The notes beneath the pieces were generated by a model. It ran no database searches and was not told the DNA's origin. It was given only the letters and a program-made list of their open reading frames with translations. A stretch of DNA of 64,000 nucleotides from Saccoglossus kowalevskii (taxonomy: Eukaryota; Hemichordata; Enteropneusta; Harrimaniidae). How positions within the stretch are numbered: the first letter of the stretch is position 1; each line of letters starts with the position of its first letter. Positions 1 to 13,264 of this stretch are shown in pieces. The stretch spans positions 556,974 to 620,973 of the forward strand of contig NW_003111970.1 in NCBI RefSeq assembly GCF_000003605.2, written 5' to 3'. A program made the translations under genes and the position numbers.

Positions 1-1810
1 CAATAACTTCAATAAATATAAAAAAATATAAAATAATAATAACAGGTATTGCATACCGAAATATATCCTGCATATCGACGATACTGTCATTCAAAGTGAC
101 GTAAAACTTCCATCATTCTCAAATGCTAACTGAAGTGATGTAATGTGTTGAGCTGTTTTATTCAACAATTTACTATAATATTAACCAATTGGATTGTCAA
201 GATATAGTTGACGTTTACTAGAGTCATTTAGGTAGGACACTTGCAGCACATATGCAATTAACATACAATATCACATAGAACGACACCAATCGTTTTGAGT
301 GTGTGATCAGTTTTTATTTATATGCCAAAAATACAAATATTATTTTCATTTTCAATTATTCATCCCACAATACATTTGTGTTTTATTTGATCGTCTGAAA
401 AACACATGTAATGCAGCAAGCGAACTATATTATTTGTTATCAATGAAAAAGTGACATATTAAGCGCCACTCTTTATGCACACCCAAACATTTTTTAACTA
501 TTGAATTTGGAAAGCCGCCTTGTCATGGTAATATATGAGCATTACATTCATTAAATAAATCTGATTTATTTGGTAACTCATCATTCACAGGTTTAATATA
601 TTGGAAATATTTTTGCCAATTATCGATAACTGTCGTGGCCATACATGCAAATTAACGCTCGTCTGCGCGCTGGGAAGTCATGCCTTACTAGCATAAATTA
701 ACATATTCGTAATCATAGTTCTGTAAAATTACAATTTATCTTTCTTTTGTACTCGAGTTTGGACATATGATAAAAAGGTTTTTATTTGATATCACTTATT
801 TGTAGAGGTGATACCTGCTACGGACCGTACATAATACTATTCTATAGTATATCTACCAGCTCTGTGACCATGTAATATTAGTATATACATACACTCTGTG
901 TATGTATGTCGTTACAATAGCATAAGCACATGTTATACACACTGACTCATCTTACACTCGCCAATATTTCAACACACATATCGTTTTGCAGAATTGGCAA
1001 AAGTTGTATTTACTGTTTTATACACACCAAATCCGTATTTGTATTTTTCATAAGTTGGACATAAAGCTCAACTGTTCCCAATTACTTCCCAATACGAGTT
1101 CAAACATTACTTTACCAGCACTTTTCCGTTCATTTAGCCGATGCACCACTTCTCACATAATACATAAAACTCTCGAAAAATTCTTTCAACGCTAGAACTG
1201 TACAATGATAGCCATGATAACAAGACGCACCACAATTAGTACATATTTATCTTTGAACAAGTCTATTGGAAATATATACATGTGGATTACTTACATTTGT
1301 TGCAAGGTCACCTACTGTCGGCATTATGATATTATCACTCATTGAATATATTCGGAACATATGTACTATTGATGACCGTGCAGATAATGCCATGAAGGTC
1401 AGTGAGGAACCACTGTATCAATTTGAGCACACACTTGGTGCTGTAAATTGTAATTTAAGAACTGAACAAGACTAAATCAAATATTAATTCAGTCATATTC
1501 CTGTGCCCACATAACACCTAATGATATCGCGACACGCACCATAGAAACGAACATAACGTGACTCGAAATATGTTTAAGTATTCATGATTTGTATCAATTT
1601 GAATATAAGAATCTAAATCCATGCTGATTGTTGGCGTTTGTTACTCAGAAAATTTACTATGAGTTAGCAGTTTGAAGGTCTTTTGCACTGCTAAACAAAA
1701 CAAGTTTATGATACAGATGGTGGAAACTATATGGTAACTATAGGTGACAATGATATTGATACCAACAGCGCAGATGAAATCTAAACGTATTCAATGACTG
1801 TGTTATTTAT
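1..1810. other. Intergenic, no gene recognised
   Basis: AT-rich sequence with only short open frames of biased composition. I see no splice-bounded coding segment and no RNA gene. The one structure noted is an inverted repeat at 885-907: 10-base perfect arms (atacatacac / gtgtatgtat) around a 3-base loop. It is alternating purine-pyrimidine, so it may be simple sequence rather than a functional hairpin. Confidence 0.6.
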
Positions 1811-2110
1811 ATGAGGTTATTACGACTATACTGCAGTATAACCTTATTATTATACATATTTTCCTCCCAGGAATACATCGTGGAAATGCCGAAATCCCGA
1901 AAGTTTGAAACCGATTAAGCGAACTTCATGGTGGCAGCCATGTTTTTCTTTATTATCAGAGGGCGCTTACGCGAATAATCGTTCCATGTTTGGAATTCAC
2001 GTTTTCTAATATGGTGGCATGACAATACCCAGTGCAATACCGCAAAATTACGACACGCTGTAACTTATGGTTTTACGGTAACAGATGTATAATAATATTT
2101 ATTTGTATTA
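1811..2110 (+). repeat. Dispersed repeat P, copy 1
   Basis: Matches 60303-60660 in the same orientation. Both begin atgaggttattacga and end in ataataa...gtatta. Both carry a tggcagccatgttt core and share a well conserved final 60 bases including cgctgtaacttatgg and acagatgtataataat. Similarity stops abruptly at both ends, as expected for an inserted element rather than a segmental duplication. I see no terminal inverted repeat, tRNA-like head or coding capacity, so the class (SINE, MITE or fragment) is open. Confidence 0.75.
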
Positions 2111-3678
2111 TTAAACAGTTTTATATAAGACATATAAATTTAAATCGGCCAACAGGTAGAAATATAATATAACAGATAATATTTATTTTACAGTAATAAA
2201 TACTGTAAACTCGTGACATACTACTTCATTATATACACTAAATGGAATGATTTAACTATAGTTATAGTGCAATGTAAAAGTGCCGATCTGTCAGAGGAAA
2301 TATATGTGGCGTAACAGCCAAAATATGTTACCGTGTATTGAATCCAACGCGATGCGTTGACGCTACTGTAACACTATGACATTACCTGTCTTGTTTTTAA
2401 GTTTTATTTCACGTATAATGGGAAATCAAAATTATGATACAACACATTCATTTCATAAATAAATAAATATTAGCATGTAATACCAGCCAGACTTTGTATG
2501 TTTAAAGCTGATTGGTGAGTTATAAATCAACATTAGTATTTCAAATCCTACAAACATAAATTTACAAAACTGCTCGGTTATAATTGCATTGAATAAGCTC
2601 ATGTTTGAGGGCCCGAGTAACTGTATGTAGTGAAAAATGTAATCGAGCTTGTAATGAGTGTAATTAATGTATGTAGTAACTGATTGTAATAACTAAACTA
2701 TGCATTGAATTATATATACATTCAGAGAGACTGAGCATTTTTATGAATATTATAATAATTAAACTAGAAAATGTTATGTTGTTGTACATATTTCAAACAA
2801 AAATAAACGTGCGACAATCTCATTCAGTTCAAGGTTGGTCACCCCTTTATTAGAGTGCTGCGTCCCATGCATCACGCATCTAATCAGAAATACTCTTAAC
2901 TACTTTACTTACATTAGAATGTCATTGACAGAGAACATACGTCAACGTATCGCGTTCTATGGACCGTCCTTAGTTATCCGTTGCATAGCAAATATAAAAT
3001 GCACACCGGGCATATGCATCTCTGCGACAAGAACGACGCCTACAGTTATTCAGATTAATCGGGATCGGTGCTTAGTTTATTCAAATGATTGCGTGCAAAT
3101 CCAGTAACCTGATCTACACCGGTAAGTCATTACAATGGTATAAATATATAACACACTCATATGCACCACGAGATATTCTCACTTCACTTCGCAATTATAA
3201 CGAGTGACTGCGTATGATTTCAACCCCAGTGAGTTTGTATTCATTGGTTTCATGTGTTCGATCAGCACCATGCATTGGCACAGACTATGCATTCTCTATT
3301 AAAATGGTTATTTGTTTCACTGGAATTGCATTCATTCACCCGTATTTGTGAACAACCATATTCGTTGATAATATTCTGCACAAAAGCGCACAACTCAATG
3401 TCTCTGTCTTTAATTGATTCCACTCGAAGTATCAGACAATTAGACGACCGGAAAAATAGCATATAAATGAATTTATTGTACCAGGTGCATGACTGTTCAA
3501 ATTTCTATGGGTACCAATTATATTTCATGTTATTTGTGCTCAACACATGATCGAATCCCCAAAATACAAACGAGGTCTAAAAATGTATTCTACACAAACA
3601 TGGCATTGGACTATTGAATTCTGCATAGCATGAGTACATACATCGACTGAATATTACTCATCTAGTTGCTGTTATATT
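2111..3678. other. Intergenic, no gene recognised
   Basis: AT-rich. Open frames of up to 90 codons (2835-3107) have no recognisable domain or splice context. Nothing supportable. Confidence 0.55.
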
Positions 3679-3858
<180 letters not shown>

Positions 3859-6509
3859 ATGAACAAATAACGGAATTAATTATTTATTTCATTTATTGCA
3901 ACTGATTACTGCATGTTACAAAATCTAACATGTTTTTAATTATGTTTTTTGAAATGAAAACTGTCCGGTACCAAAGTTCTTTACTGAACGGCTGACATAT
4001 TGTTATCATCATCTTCTTAATAACATTATTTGTTTTGTCATCGGCTTATAGAATGTTATATTACTTACTAAATGTAATTAAAAATATAGTCAGACGTTTT
4101 AAGTTCAAAATATACGAGCGAATTATATAACTATTAAGAAATAACACTTAAATGATATAACAACCGAGACCATCTCAATCTTCAGTTCGTGTCATAGCGC
4201 TTTATATATAATAATAGTGTACTTATGTCGCCGTTAGGTTAGCAATTTTATAGACATTGATATATAATATGTATTTACCTTTTTCACAAGCTGCCAGTAA
4301 TAACAATTACAGCCACATATACGAACATATAAATATCAAACACGTGATTCAAACTCAGATATAAAAAAATATTATCTTGAATTTGAAATATGTTTTTTTT
4401 AAATGAATACGTAAACACCATGACCATTCATAATGTGACGCGTAAATGAAAACACGTAATCTCATCATCGTGATACATGAAGAGCCATTCATTTATAATT
4501 TCTTTGAAAGGTGATACAATTTCCAACACACTACTAGGTTTTGTCATATAATTGTTTTTGATAGTTGATATCAAAACACCGTAGATGTACAAATTAACAA
4601 TGTTGGTGTATTGTTTGAGGCATTGATGATTGCTTTCGATACTCGCCTTATATAATTATGTTGATAGCATAACTTTGATGAACTTCTATGGCGTTATCAA
4701 ATTGTCTTAAATCGGCCGTTCGTGCACTATTTATGATTTCAATCAAGCATACATATATCTATATTAAATGGACAGTAGCCAGGATTTTATAAATCACATA
4801 TATGTTGATTACAATGATTGAGTAAGTATAATCTCATACTGCAATTACACTTCCTATGAAGAAAATGTAATTATTGAAAACAAGTGATATGTTATACATT
4901 AAAACAAAGTACCCCAAACTAATATGATATTTAGTCAATTGAAGCACACTGGCCGTGGCAGTATAGGGACAGTTAACCCAGTATTTCATGTAATGTGTCG
5001 GTTATTCAAAATAATGGTTGTTCAGGTATTATATCCAATTAAAATGTTAATTTTAATTTTATATTTGTATGTTTGCATGCAAAACGTGCTTTCTTCAAAT
5101 TAGCGTGTTTATGCAACGTTTAGTGTCAGTGATAATATGACACTGATGTAGAAAGGTTAAAACAAGAATTTACAGTCAGTTTATCACACTCAAAGTATTT
5201 TAATTTTAAACGTCGAGTGCATATGCGTTATGACTCCAAATTATTAATTATCAAATTGAACACAGATAGTTTAGTGCCCGTTGATTGCAGTGCAGTTAGG
5301 GAATGTTTTTGCTGAGCTCGTGCATACAAATGATTTTCACCGAAAGCGAGGCACATTCCTCATATTGGAATATTTGTTGTATAACAAAAACCATTCGTCT
5401 CAAATACAGCCATAATTGCTCCATGTAATGATCTCCTTTGGTTATGTTAGGCTTACACAGAATTATCCTATGCAATACATTTCGATGATGGGTATAATAA
5501 ACAAAATAACTTTTTATATGACAGTTTTCTTATACATGTTGAAGGCTGCCATGATATAACTCCTTGTTTACATGTTCCTGGATACGTAGGGAAATTATTC
5601 CACTTAGCCGCTATATGCAATGGATTCACGGGCACTTGCAAAATGAGGTAAATAAATACCACTATATATTTATGGATTTGACATTGGAAGCGCGTATAAG
5701 GCGTTTGTGTTCATCGCATAGATGTATTATTCTCGCACGAAACAACTTTTTGTCTGTGATATCAAATGTAGTTCCATGTCCCACGTGCATACAATTTAAT
5801 CGCCCAGTGACTCCTTCTATCCCTGAGATAAGCTTTACAATTTAATCCCGGATATACAGTCCACAATACACGCGCACGTTGAGTTTGAGATTATTTTCAT
5901 AGATTGTATCTGTGGGTCAAAGTACTGGGCATTCAATCGGCTGTATTGGTGTTATTTTGTTTTACGGGGATGATAGTGGAATCCCTGATACCATGTAAGC
6001 TCTTGCAGCATTAGTAGTGCACGAACGTCACAACTGCTATATATATAAATGGGATATATAGATAAGCTATACGCTTGGCATGGTTTTTCTCAATAAACTG
6101 TATACACTATCTGAATCCAACCACCATGGTTTTTCTGTGTCAATTAACGACTAATGAGTCCAAAATAAGTATTTAATCACTTATTCGATTTATTGCTATT
6201 TTATCCGTAATTGAAAATCCAAGCACATATGCAAGATCCTATTGTGTGTACAATTATGCAGCACACGTTCAACAACCTAAAGGTACATGTAATAATTTAG
6301 TTTTGTATTACATATATACTTTATGTTATGTGCTGTAAAACAGGTATATGTTGAACTAAGTGTAAAATGAAATTAAACTGAACGATCATTTGACATAGTT
6401 TAGTAAACCAGCGATATTTGCATTCATAGCATGCGTGAAAATATTCATCCTTAATCATGAAAATATCGACCAGTAGATAACTAAGATAACAAAAAATATA
6501 TATATATTA
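3859..6509. other. Intergenic, no gene recognised
   Basis: AT-rich with scattered short frames. A small inverted repeat (agtgtca...tgacact) lies near 5121-5147. I recognise no coding exon, RNA gene or mobile element. Confidence 0.5.
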
Positions 6510-6836
6510 ATGTGTTCCAGGTGTTCCAGGCAAATTATTGTTCGAGACGGGTTCGTTCCGGTCAAAGTACAAACGGAAATAGATAGACAGTTAAAGCGCT
6601 ACGGTCATTGTTCAGCACGAATACAGCGAGTGGATAAACACATTGATGGTTTACGCACAATTCAATTGCCCGAGACGACGGCCCAACATATCCTTATAAC
6701 AGACTGCAAAGTTGTTATATTTAAATTACCTTCGACTCATCGCTTACTAGTGTTTGACGCTGATCTGCCAGCAATCTCCGGAACTGTTATCACTGAAATT
6801 TTAACGCTTAAACCCAGTTTTACCAACAGTATCTGA
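6510..6836 (+). CDS. Unrecognised 108-codon ORF, possible terminal exon
   Basis: Starts at a true ATG and ends in TGA. The translation has a balanced, soluble-protein-like composition (Arg, Asp, Gln, Val, Ile, Thr spread evenly), and the stretch is richer in GC than its surroundings. This differs from the Ile/Tyr/Cys-rich frames produced by AT-rich noise. Just inside the start are two close 'gtgttccag' repeats, either of which could be a splice acceptor, so this may be the 3' exon of a gene rather than a single-exon gene. I do not recognise a family, there is no signal peptide or membrane segment, and no partner exon is visible. A chance ORF or an old pseudogene remains quite possible. Confidence 0.25.
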   Translation: MCSRCSRQIIVRDGFVPVKVQTEIDRQLKRYGHCSARIQRVDKHIDGLRTIQLPETTAQHILITDCKVVIFKLPSTHRLLVFDADLPAISGTVITEILTLKPSFTNSI

Positions 6837-7969
6837 CGTTCACATGTATGTGAAGGACCACATGTTATTTTCCTTCTCGCCAAAGACTCAACAAATAAAA
6901 AAAAAATATGAAAATTTAGAATTACTGAAACTAGAGAGTTATTTCCTATAATGTTTTGTTTTGTTGATTTGTCCTCAATTTGAGAACCATTAGCCATGAC
7001 AAAACTATGTCTGCGCTTAGTAAGTAGATCAAGACTAACAAGGTAATGTCAGTAATGTACCCTGAGAACATTTTTTACCGGCTACTGATGATTGACCAGT
7101 GACGACGGATGGGAGGGAGGGGGTGGGGGGCGCTGAGAAAGGGTGTAGGTCAGTGAAGACCATGAGATGTTTATGGTGATCTTACAAATTCTAATCACGA
7201 GTGGAACTATGTTGATATATATTCAGCAACAGATTACTAAATTATATTATATGTGTATGTTCGACTCGTTTATAACCACGTCATTGTATAACACATTCTT
7301 TTCTTAATGTAAGAGTTTCCTGGAAAGTATTTTGAAACTCAATGAAGAGTATTTTCATAATATTTTTTGCAATATACGCTACGTATAACAGAAGTGATTG
7401 AGATGTTTCATATATGATTTATGTGAATAGTTATATATGATGATATAATTCAGTGCATACAAAGAAGCGAAATGCTACATACAAAACCCATATAAAAAGG
7501 TATTACATATCATTCTAAGAGATTTGTTAAAAATTTAAATGTTATGATGGCGTCCAGTGTAGTTTCCTGAATTTGCCATTTGAGCAATTAAGTTGAATTT
7601 GTTGTAGATCACATTAAAAAAGGTCAAGGAGAAATAGAAAGAATATTTCTAGTTTCAGGAAATGACAACTCGACTATTTGGTTAATGAATAAATTGCCAC
7701 CTTATATACCTCTCCATCCCATATATCATATTCGTGACTATACAATATAAATATTAAACTCGTATAGAAATGTTATTTTCCATCTCGTCAAAGACTCAAA
7801 AAAAATATTAAACTTTATTATTGTGGTATCACTCGTGTGATATCCTATCTTATATATTCTGCCTTCATATGTACTACTCAGCTTCCATCATCTTAGCTTT
7901 ATCCTATGCCATGTTGGTCGTGAATATTCTCAACATAAACCTCAACTATCTACTGTTTGTTTAATATAT
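6837..7969. other. Intergenic with a short direct repeat
   Basis: No gene seen. About 45 bases near 6860-6910 (atgttattttcc...ctcgccaaagactcaa) recur near 7769-7812 with a few changes, so this is a local direct repeat about 0.9 kb apart. A G-rich patch (gggagggagggggtgggggg) lies near 7110-7130. Confidence 0.55.
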
Positions 7970-10650
7970 TCATTAACATTACGCCACGTTGTGCCATTAG
8001 GAGACATTAAAACGCACTATCGTAATTTAAAAAAAGATTTCTGATTAATCTACCCTATTTCATATTTTTTAAACTTTTTTGATATTCAATTTTGAACAAT
8101 TTCCTTACACATCAAATTAGACTATTTCACATTTTATCCAGGAAATACGCTCGTACATTTCACTCTAAAACTGTTCAACCTTGGGCATTATTACGGACAT
8201 GCATTAACTGTTTAAATAAATTAGTCTTTTTGTATATGCCATATTTTCTTTACAGTACCGCAGTGTCTCCTCACTTATCACGTTCGATCTCGCAACTACA
8301 GCCAATCCACTGGGTTACTAGAATGGCAGCCATGCTGTGACATAAATTATGACAGCCATCAATACACTGTTGAATGCATAATAAGACGACATTCACCCAT
8401 ATTAAGTAAAACACTAATAAATTAATTAATCAATTAATTCATACATATTAATACACTATTTACCTGAGATTACTCAAACTTGCACTATCCAAATCCATGC
8501 CCTAATGTTACATTTCTGCGAAGTACATTTGTGAGGTAACATCGCCTGACCACTACGTACATCACAAAATGTATAGGTTTGTGATTAATGAGGAAATGAC
8601 TACGGAATACAAATTGGAACGAATCACTCAGTTAGTTAGGATTTTTATATTTAAAGATCAGTTACCTTGTAACAATGGAAAAAACGGGAAAATATGGACA
8701 GAATATCAATATTTAATGTATTATATTTGTTAGAGCTGAAACAGCATTTTCCTAATGCGTTGTATCGAGTATCATCAGTTGTTTTGGTATTGTACGCCCG
8801 TCATATGATAGATTATAAGCCAGGTTAGTAGGAAAACAAATATGTATAAAGATGATTAATCATCATATATGCGGTGTATTAGTATTAAATTTTACTTTTT
8901 GTATTGTATTTCTATACTCATATTTCCTAAAGCTACGCCGATATGCTGGTTAGGGTAACAGAAACCCGCCTAATTGCACGTAGTTGAAAAACATACTTAA
9001 GCATTGTTGATATCAAAGCGTTCCGATGTAATTAAAATAATGATTAAATGAAGGCAGTCTTAACGTATGATTGATCGGTGATCTGTGTTATACTTTATTT
9101 GCAATAGCAACGAATGCAGATTATTTGGTTTAGTCTACACAAAATATGTTAAAAGCACATATATAATTCCTGATATACCCACAAGCATATCAAATACTGT
9201 TACACGTACTGCATCTCATCTCTGCGGCTCCAATCTGTGCACTAATCAACTCAACTATATATGTTGACTTCAATTTATAGATCACCTTTAATATTATTAC
9301 ATTTTGATATATTGTAAAACGTGTCGATGTCATTAAAATAGTAAATATGTTTGAAATGAAATTAAGTAAAATATCGTTTATTTAAATTGATATTATATTA
9401 GCTAGACACTTTTCTCGACTCAGTATATGTATTTGTGGGTGAAACAAAATCCCTGTTGGAGTTAAATGTGTTTAACTATACAAAGACAAATAATAAACGA
9501 TTTATTACCTTAGTAATAGTGTTTATTGAGATACTATGTGATGATGTACGTATATATAAGTTAGCAGCAACTACCCATAATTCGTAACAAACGTAATATA
9601 AATAACAAACGTAAATCCCATTAATATCGAGTATAGTGTCCCCTTGTAACTTATAATTATAACAGATACACTGGCGCATATCGCTTTCCATAGTAAGGAA
9701 ATATGATTAAGACATTATTCTTTACAATTGCAGAATGATACTTTTCTCATCTAGCGTTTGTTGTTGTCAATACGAATAATTAATACTTAATTATTCACGT
9801 CCCTCCATCATATGTTGCTATACAATTGGTAATGTATATTGTTCTGGTGTGTGTTTATATTGTACTATATTGTGAAAACATTCGGCAGTCGCTGTCGTGT
9901 TATCGATTATGTGTTTTATGAATTCTGTGGCTACTGCGTATGTTTTACAGTCTTTGGTGATCATGGGTTGAAGTGTGGTTTATAAAACCGACGCATTAAC
10001 AAATTGAACAACCAATTCCATAAGCCGTGTAATAGTTAAATTGTTCTCAATATCAAACAGTTTAAATAACATATCTTAGACTAGTTTGCACTTTTATTAT
10101 ACGCTATGCTTTGGAAATTGACGGAATATATCATAAACTATGAGCCTGACCTGTCGTGAATAAGTGATTTTCTTAAGGTTGTGATATCATGATATTATAC
10201 AGAAGAACGTACAATTTGGTATTTGGTAATGCCATAGTCAGGTTTATAGTCCGTATACTGTCATTAGGTAAATAACACTGGGTGGTTACATACCATGTAC
10301 ACACATATTACCAACGAGGATAATAGTGCACGATCAACCTATCCTCATTTACGAAATCGTCTTAGTCACGGGTGGTACTTTTGCCTTCTTAAAACTCGCA
10401 CTTGATTACGCGTACATATTGCACGTTAAACCCTAGCATGTGTATTCTTTTCAATGAAGCAAAAAAATCACACTAGTATACAATATTTGGACGATGGATT
10501 GCGATGAATAATTCAAATACATGCACTATATTCCGACCATATGTTTTACAAGAGTTAACCTTGTGTCATTGTTAGGGTGGATACAAAAAAATGTGTAAGG
10601 CTTTGAGATTGTCTAGGTCGACAAAACTAAAGTTTCCATGGACAAGATAA
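7970..10650 (+). repeat. Triplicated block, copy A
   Basis: First of three diverged direct copies (B 13265-17099 plus 19228-19510, C 20280-23010). The clearest A-B match begins with ctctaaaactgttcaacctt-like sequence (8163 and 13463, offset 5.3 kb). It continues through the 'catgctgtgacataa' region and later anchors near 8825, 8990, 9323 and 9940. All three copies keep the segments around 9323 (tcgatgtcattaaaat) and 9760-9960. The edges are estimates: similarity fades into AT-rich sequence before 7970 and after about 10650. No open frame is conserved between copies, so it looks non-coding or long dead. Confidence 0.65.
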
Positions 10651-12262
10651 TTATGCTAATAGTTGTTATCACCAAGTGATATTTATACAAAGATGATTCA
10701 TTTCAAAAAAGCTTCAAAAATCGTTACAATTCTGCTATCAACTATCATTCATGGCAGCAACTTTTGTTGGTTTGGTTTATAAATCTTTAAAACCCCAAAG
10801 ACAGCAAGGCTATTCTACACATAGGAACATAGCGTTGTTATTTCAATAATAAAAAAATGTCTGTCGAGTTCGTATACAAACATGTTATCTTTGCAAATAG
10901 ATTTTATTATAGTATGCTATATATGGACTCTTTTTAGGCGGAACCTTGTTATCCAATATCAATTTACTTCAACACAATATTAATTAAAGTAGCATTGATT
11001 AATTAATTGATTGATTGATTAATCTAGACATTCTGCATCTACCCCTCAATCTTCCATCGATTAATTATGAGTCGAGCTTCTGAATAAGTCCAAATATGAA
11101 TTTAAAGTGGATGGCACGTCCTACTGCAGCTTTCCATGGCATAGATGATTGAAGCAGAATACCTGATTCAGGGTAAATATTCCGATAACTGACGGCATCA
11201 AAGCTGGAATATGTCATATACCACAGATGCCGATATAACAAGCACAGACATGTTTACAGTTTTCAGAGGCTAGTTACATCTTACAAGAATGATAGGAGAT
11301 GTTTAAAGACAAGTGACAATTTCATTAATTGTACCAGGGTCGTAGCGCCGGATTTTATGTCTGCTTCGGGTATAGTCAGTCATGAGTTTAGCTTTTGTTG
11401 GCAGTCACTGTAGTGTTGTGGATGACAATATGGTCGGTTTGCTATGTTTTGTTTTCCATTCGGAGTTTCCTGTTGAAACTTGGTTTAATGTCCAAGAAAC
11501 AATGCACTCGTGATTGCATGGTGATGGATGAGACTTCTGCTGAAACATTACGTGGACACTGTGTGCAGTCAGCAAATACAATTAGAAGTTAGGATTTAGT
11601 TTAAGCGTTCATGCAGGTTTATCATTAAATGCAAATCAAGATCATGAAGGCAACCTCATTTATATTTATTGTGCAGAGGAAAAAGGCCTCAGATCGCTTA
11701 ACTGTGTATCTTCTCAGTCTTATTTGTGTTTAAATAGTGGAGTGCTGGACAAACTCGGGTGATAAGGACAATTTGATAATATATCATGGATGATGACATT
11801 GATCAAAAGAAGAAACTGTACATGGCAGAATAAATGGAGACAAGGACTGATATGAGTATGTGTGAGATAACGCCAAGAAGAGGGCCATGTCCACAGTGAG
11901 ACTGCACTGGTAGAGTTGTTCAATAGCAAAACATTAAAAATTGTATTACCTGAATCTCAGTTGGGTTATCAATGTCAGCCCTTGCAATTGCCAATTCAAC
12001 GGGTAAGGGGTGATATCAGGTGGTGGAAGGAATGTGTGTGAGATTGGCTAGCATCTTGCAGTTGGCAAGATTACCTAAAAATGTTAACCAAGTCGATGAT
12101 GAGCATTTGTTTCTAAAAGTACAGCAGCAATCCCATGGTGATAAAACTCAATGCATTACCAATGAAAACTCAATATACTTACAAACCTATATACTAGACA
12201 AATTAACTGGTAGTCAAAATAGTTCTACATTTATATATATAAAAATTGACAGTTGCCGAAAG
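10651..12262. other. Intergenic; less AT-rich block beside the gap
   Basis: From about 11090 to the gap the base composition is visibly less AT-rich than on either side, and short frames are interrupted often. This is the look of an old, broken coding or mobile sequence, but I could not identify a family in any frame. The rest is ordinary AT-rich sequence. Confidence 0.4.
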
Positions 12263-12626
12263 NNNNNNNNNNNNNNNNNNNNNNNNNNNNNNNNNNNNNN
12301 NNNNNNNNNNNNNNNNNNNNNNNNNNNNNNNNNNNNNNNNNNNNNNNNNNNNNNNNNNNNNNNNNNNNNNNNNNNNNNNNNNNNNNNNNNNNNNNNNNNN
12401 NNNNNNNNNNNNNNNNNNNNNNNNNNNNNNNNNNNNNNNNNNNNNNNNNNNNNNNNNNNNNNNNNNNNNNNNNNNNNNNNNNNNNNNNNNNNNNNNNNNN
12501 NNNNNNNNNNNNNNNNNNNNNNNNNNNNNNNNNNNNNNNNNNNNNNNNNNNNNNNNNNNNNNNNNNNNNNNNNNNNNNNNNNNNNNNNNNNNNNNNNNNN
12601 NNNNNNNNNNNNNNNNNNNNNNNNNN
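12263..12626. other. Assembly gap (364 N)
   Basis: Uninterrupted run of N. Any open frame crossing it is an artefact. It falls between copies A and B of the triplicated block and next to the less AT-rich stretch, suggesting repeat sequence that the assembler could not resolve. Confidence 1.
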
Positions 12627-13264
12627 AAAATTTCCTCTCTTGGGCATGACGAACAATTGTAACATAACCCAACCAACCAGTTTTCACGGTTGATCAGTAA
12701 AAGTTCAATTGCATATTTTTCTCATATTTCTCTGAATTTATGATCCAAAAATTACACCAGACTTTGTTCACTATAAGGAATCTACACAACCCTACACCCG
12801 ACCAGGTTTAGATATACAACTGTACCGAAACCAATTTACAGGGGAAAATAATAAAAATAAACAAAGCAAACGCAAGGCTTATTAGCGGCACATGTATGGT
12901 GATTGAATATTAAGTTTAAAACATGTATTACCCTGAAGTCGTTTCGGATAGAGTTGTGCTAATGCCCGAGTTCTAACACCTGCCATATTTTGGGTGAACC
13001 TGACTAGTGGGCTTTATTTTAACTATAACCTATACTAACCTATCAATATCAATATAGGTTATCAATATTTACACAATTACATTAATCAACCCTCCGATAC
13101 CTGAGCTAGCTCAGATGTAGGATGGCCTTTTTGGGGCTCACTTGGATGAATGGCAAAGGCCACCATATAACCCACCTATGTGATTTAATCAAAATAGGTA
13201 TAAGTAGCAATGAACGTACTTTTCATATTATTGTGTGTATAACATACACTATTCACAATGGTTT
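12627..13264. other. Intergenic, no gene recognised
   Basis: Ordinary AT-rich sequence between the gap and copy B. It contains short repeats of 'aacctat/ataggtt' near 13020-13065. No supportable gene. Confidence 0.5.

Noticed and set aside
12020-12693. Open frames crossing the N run
   Set aside because: The N run has no sequence; the frames exist only because unknown codons are not stops.
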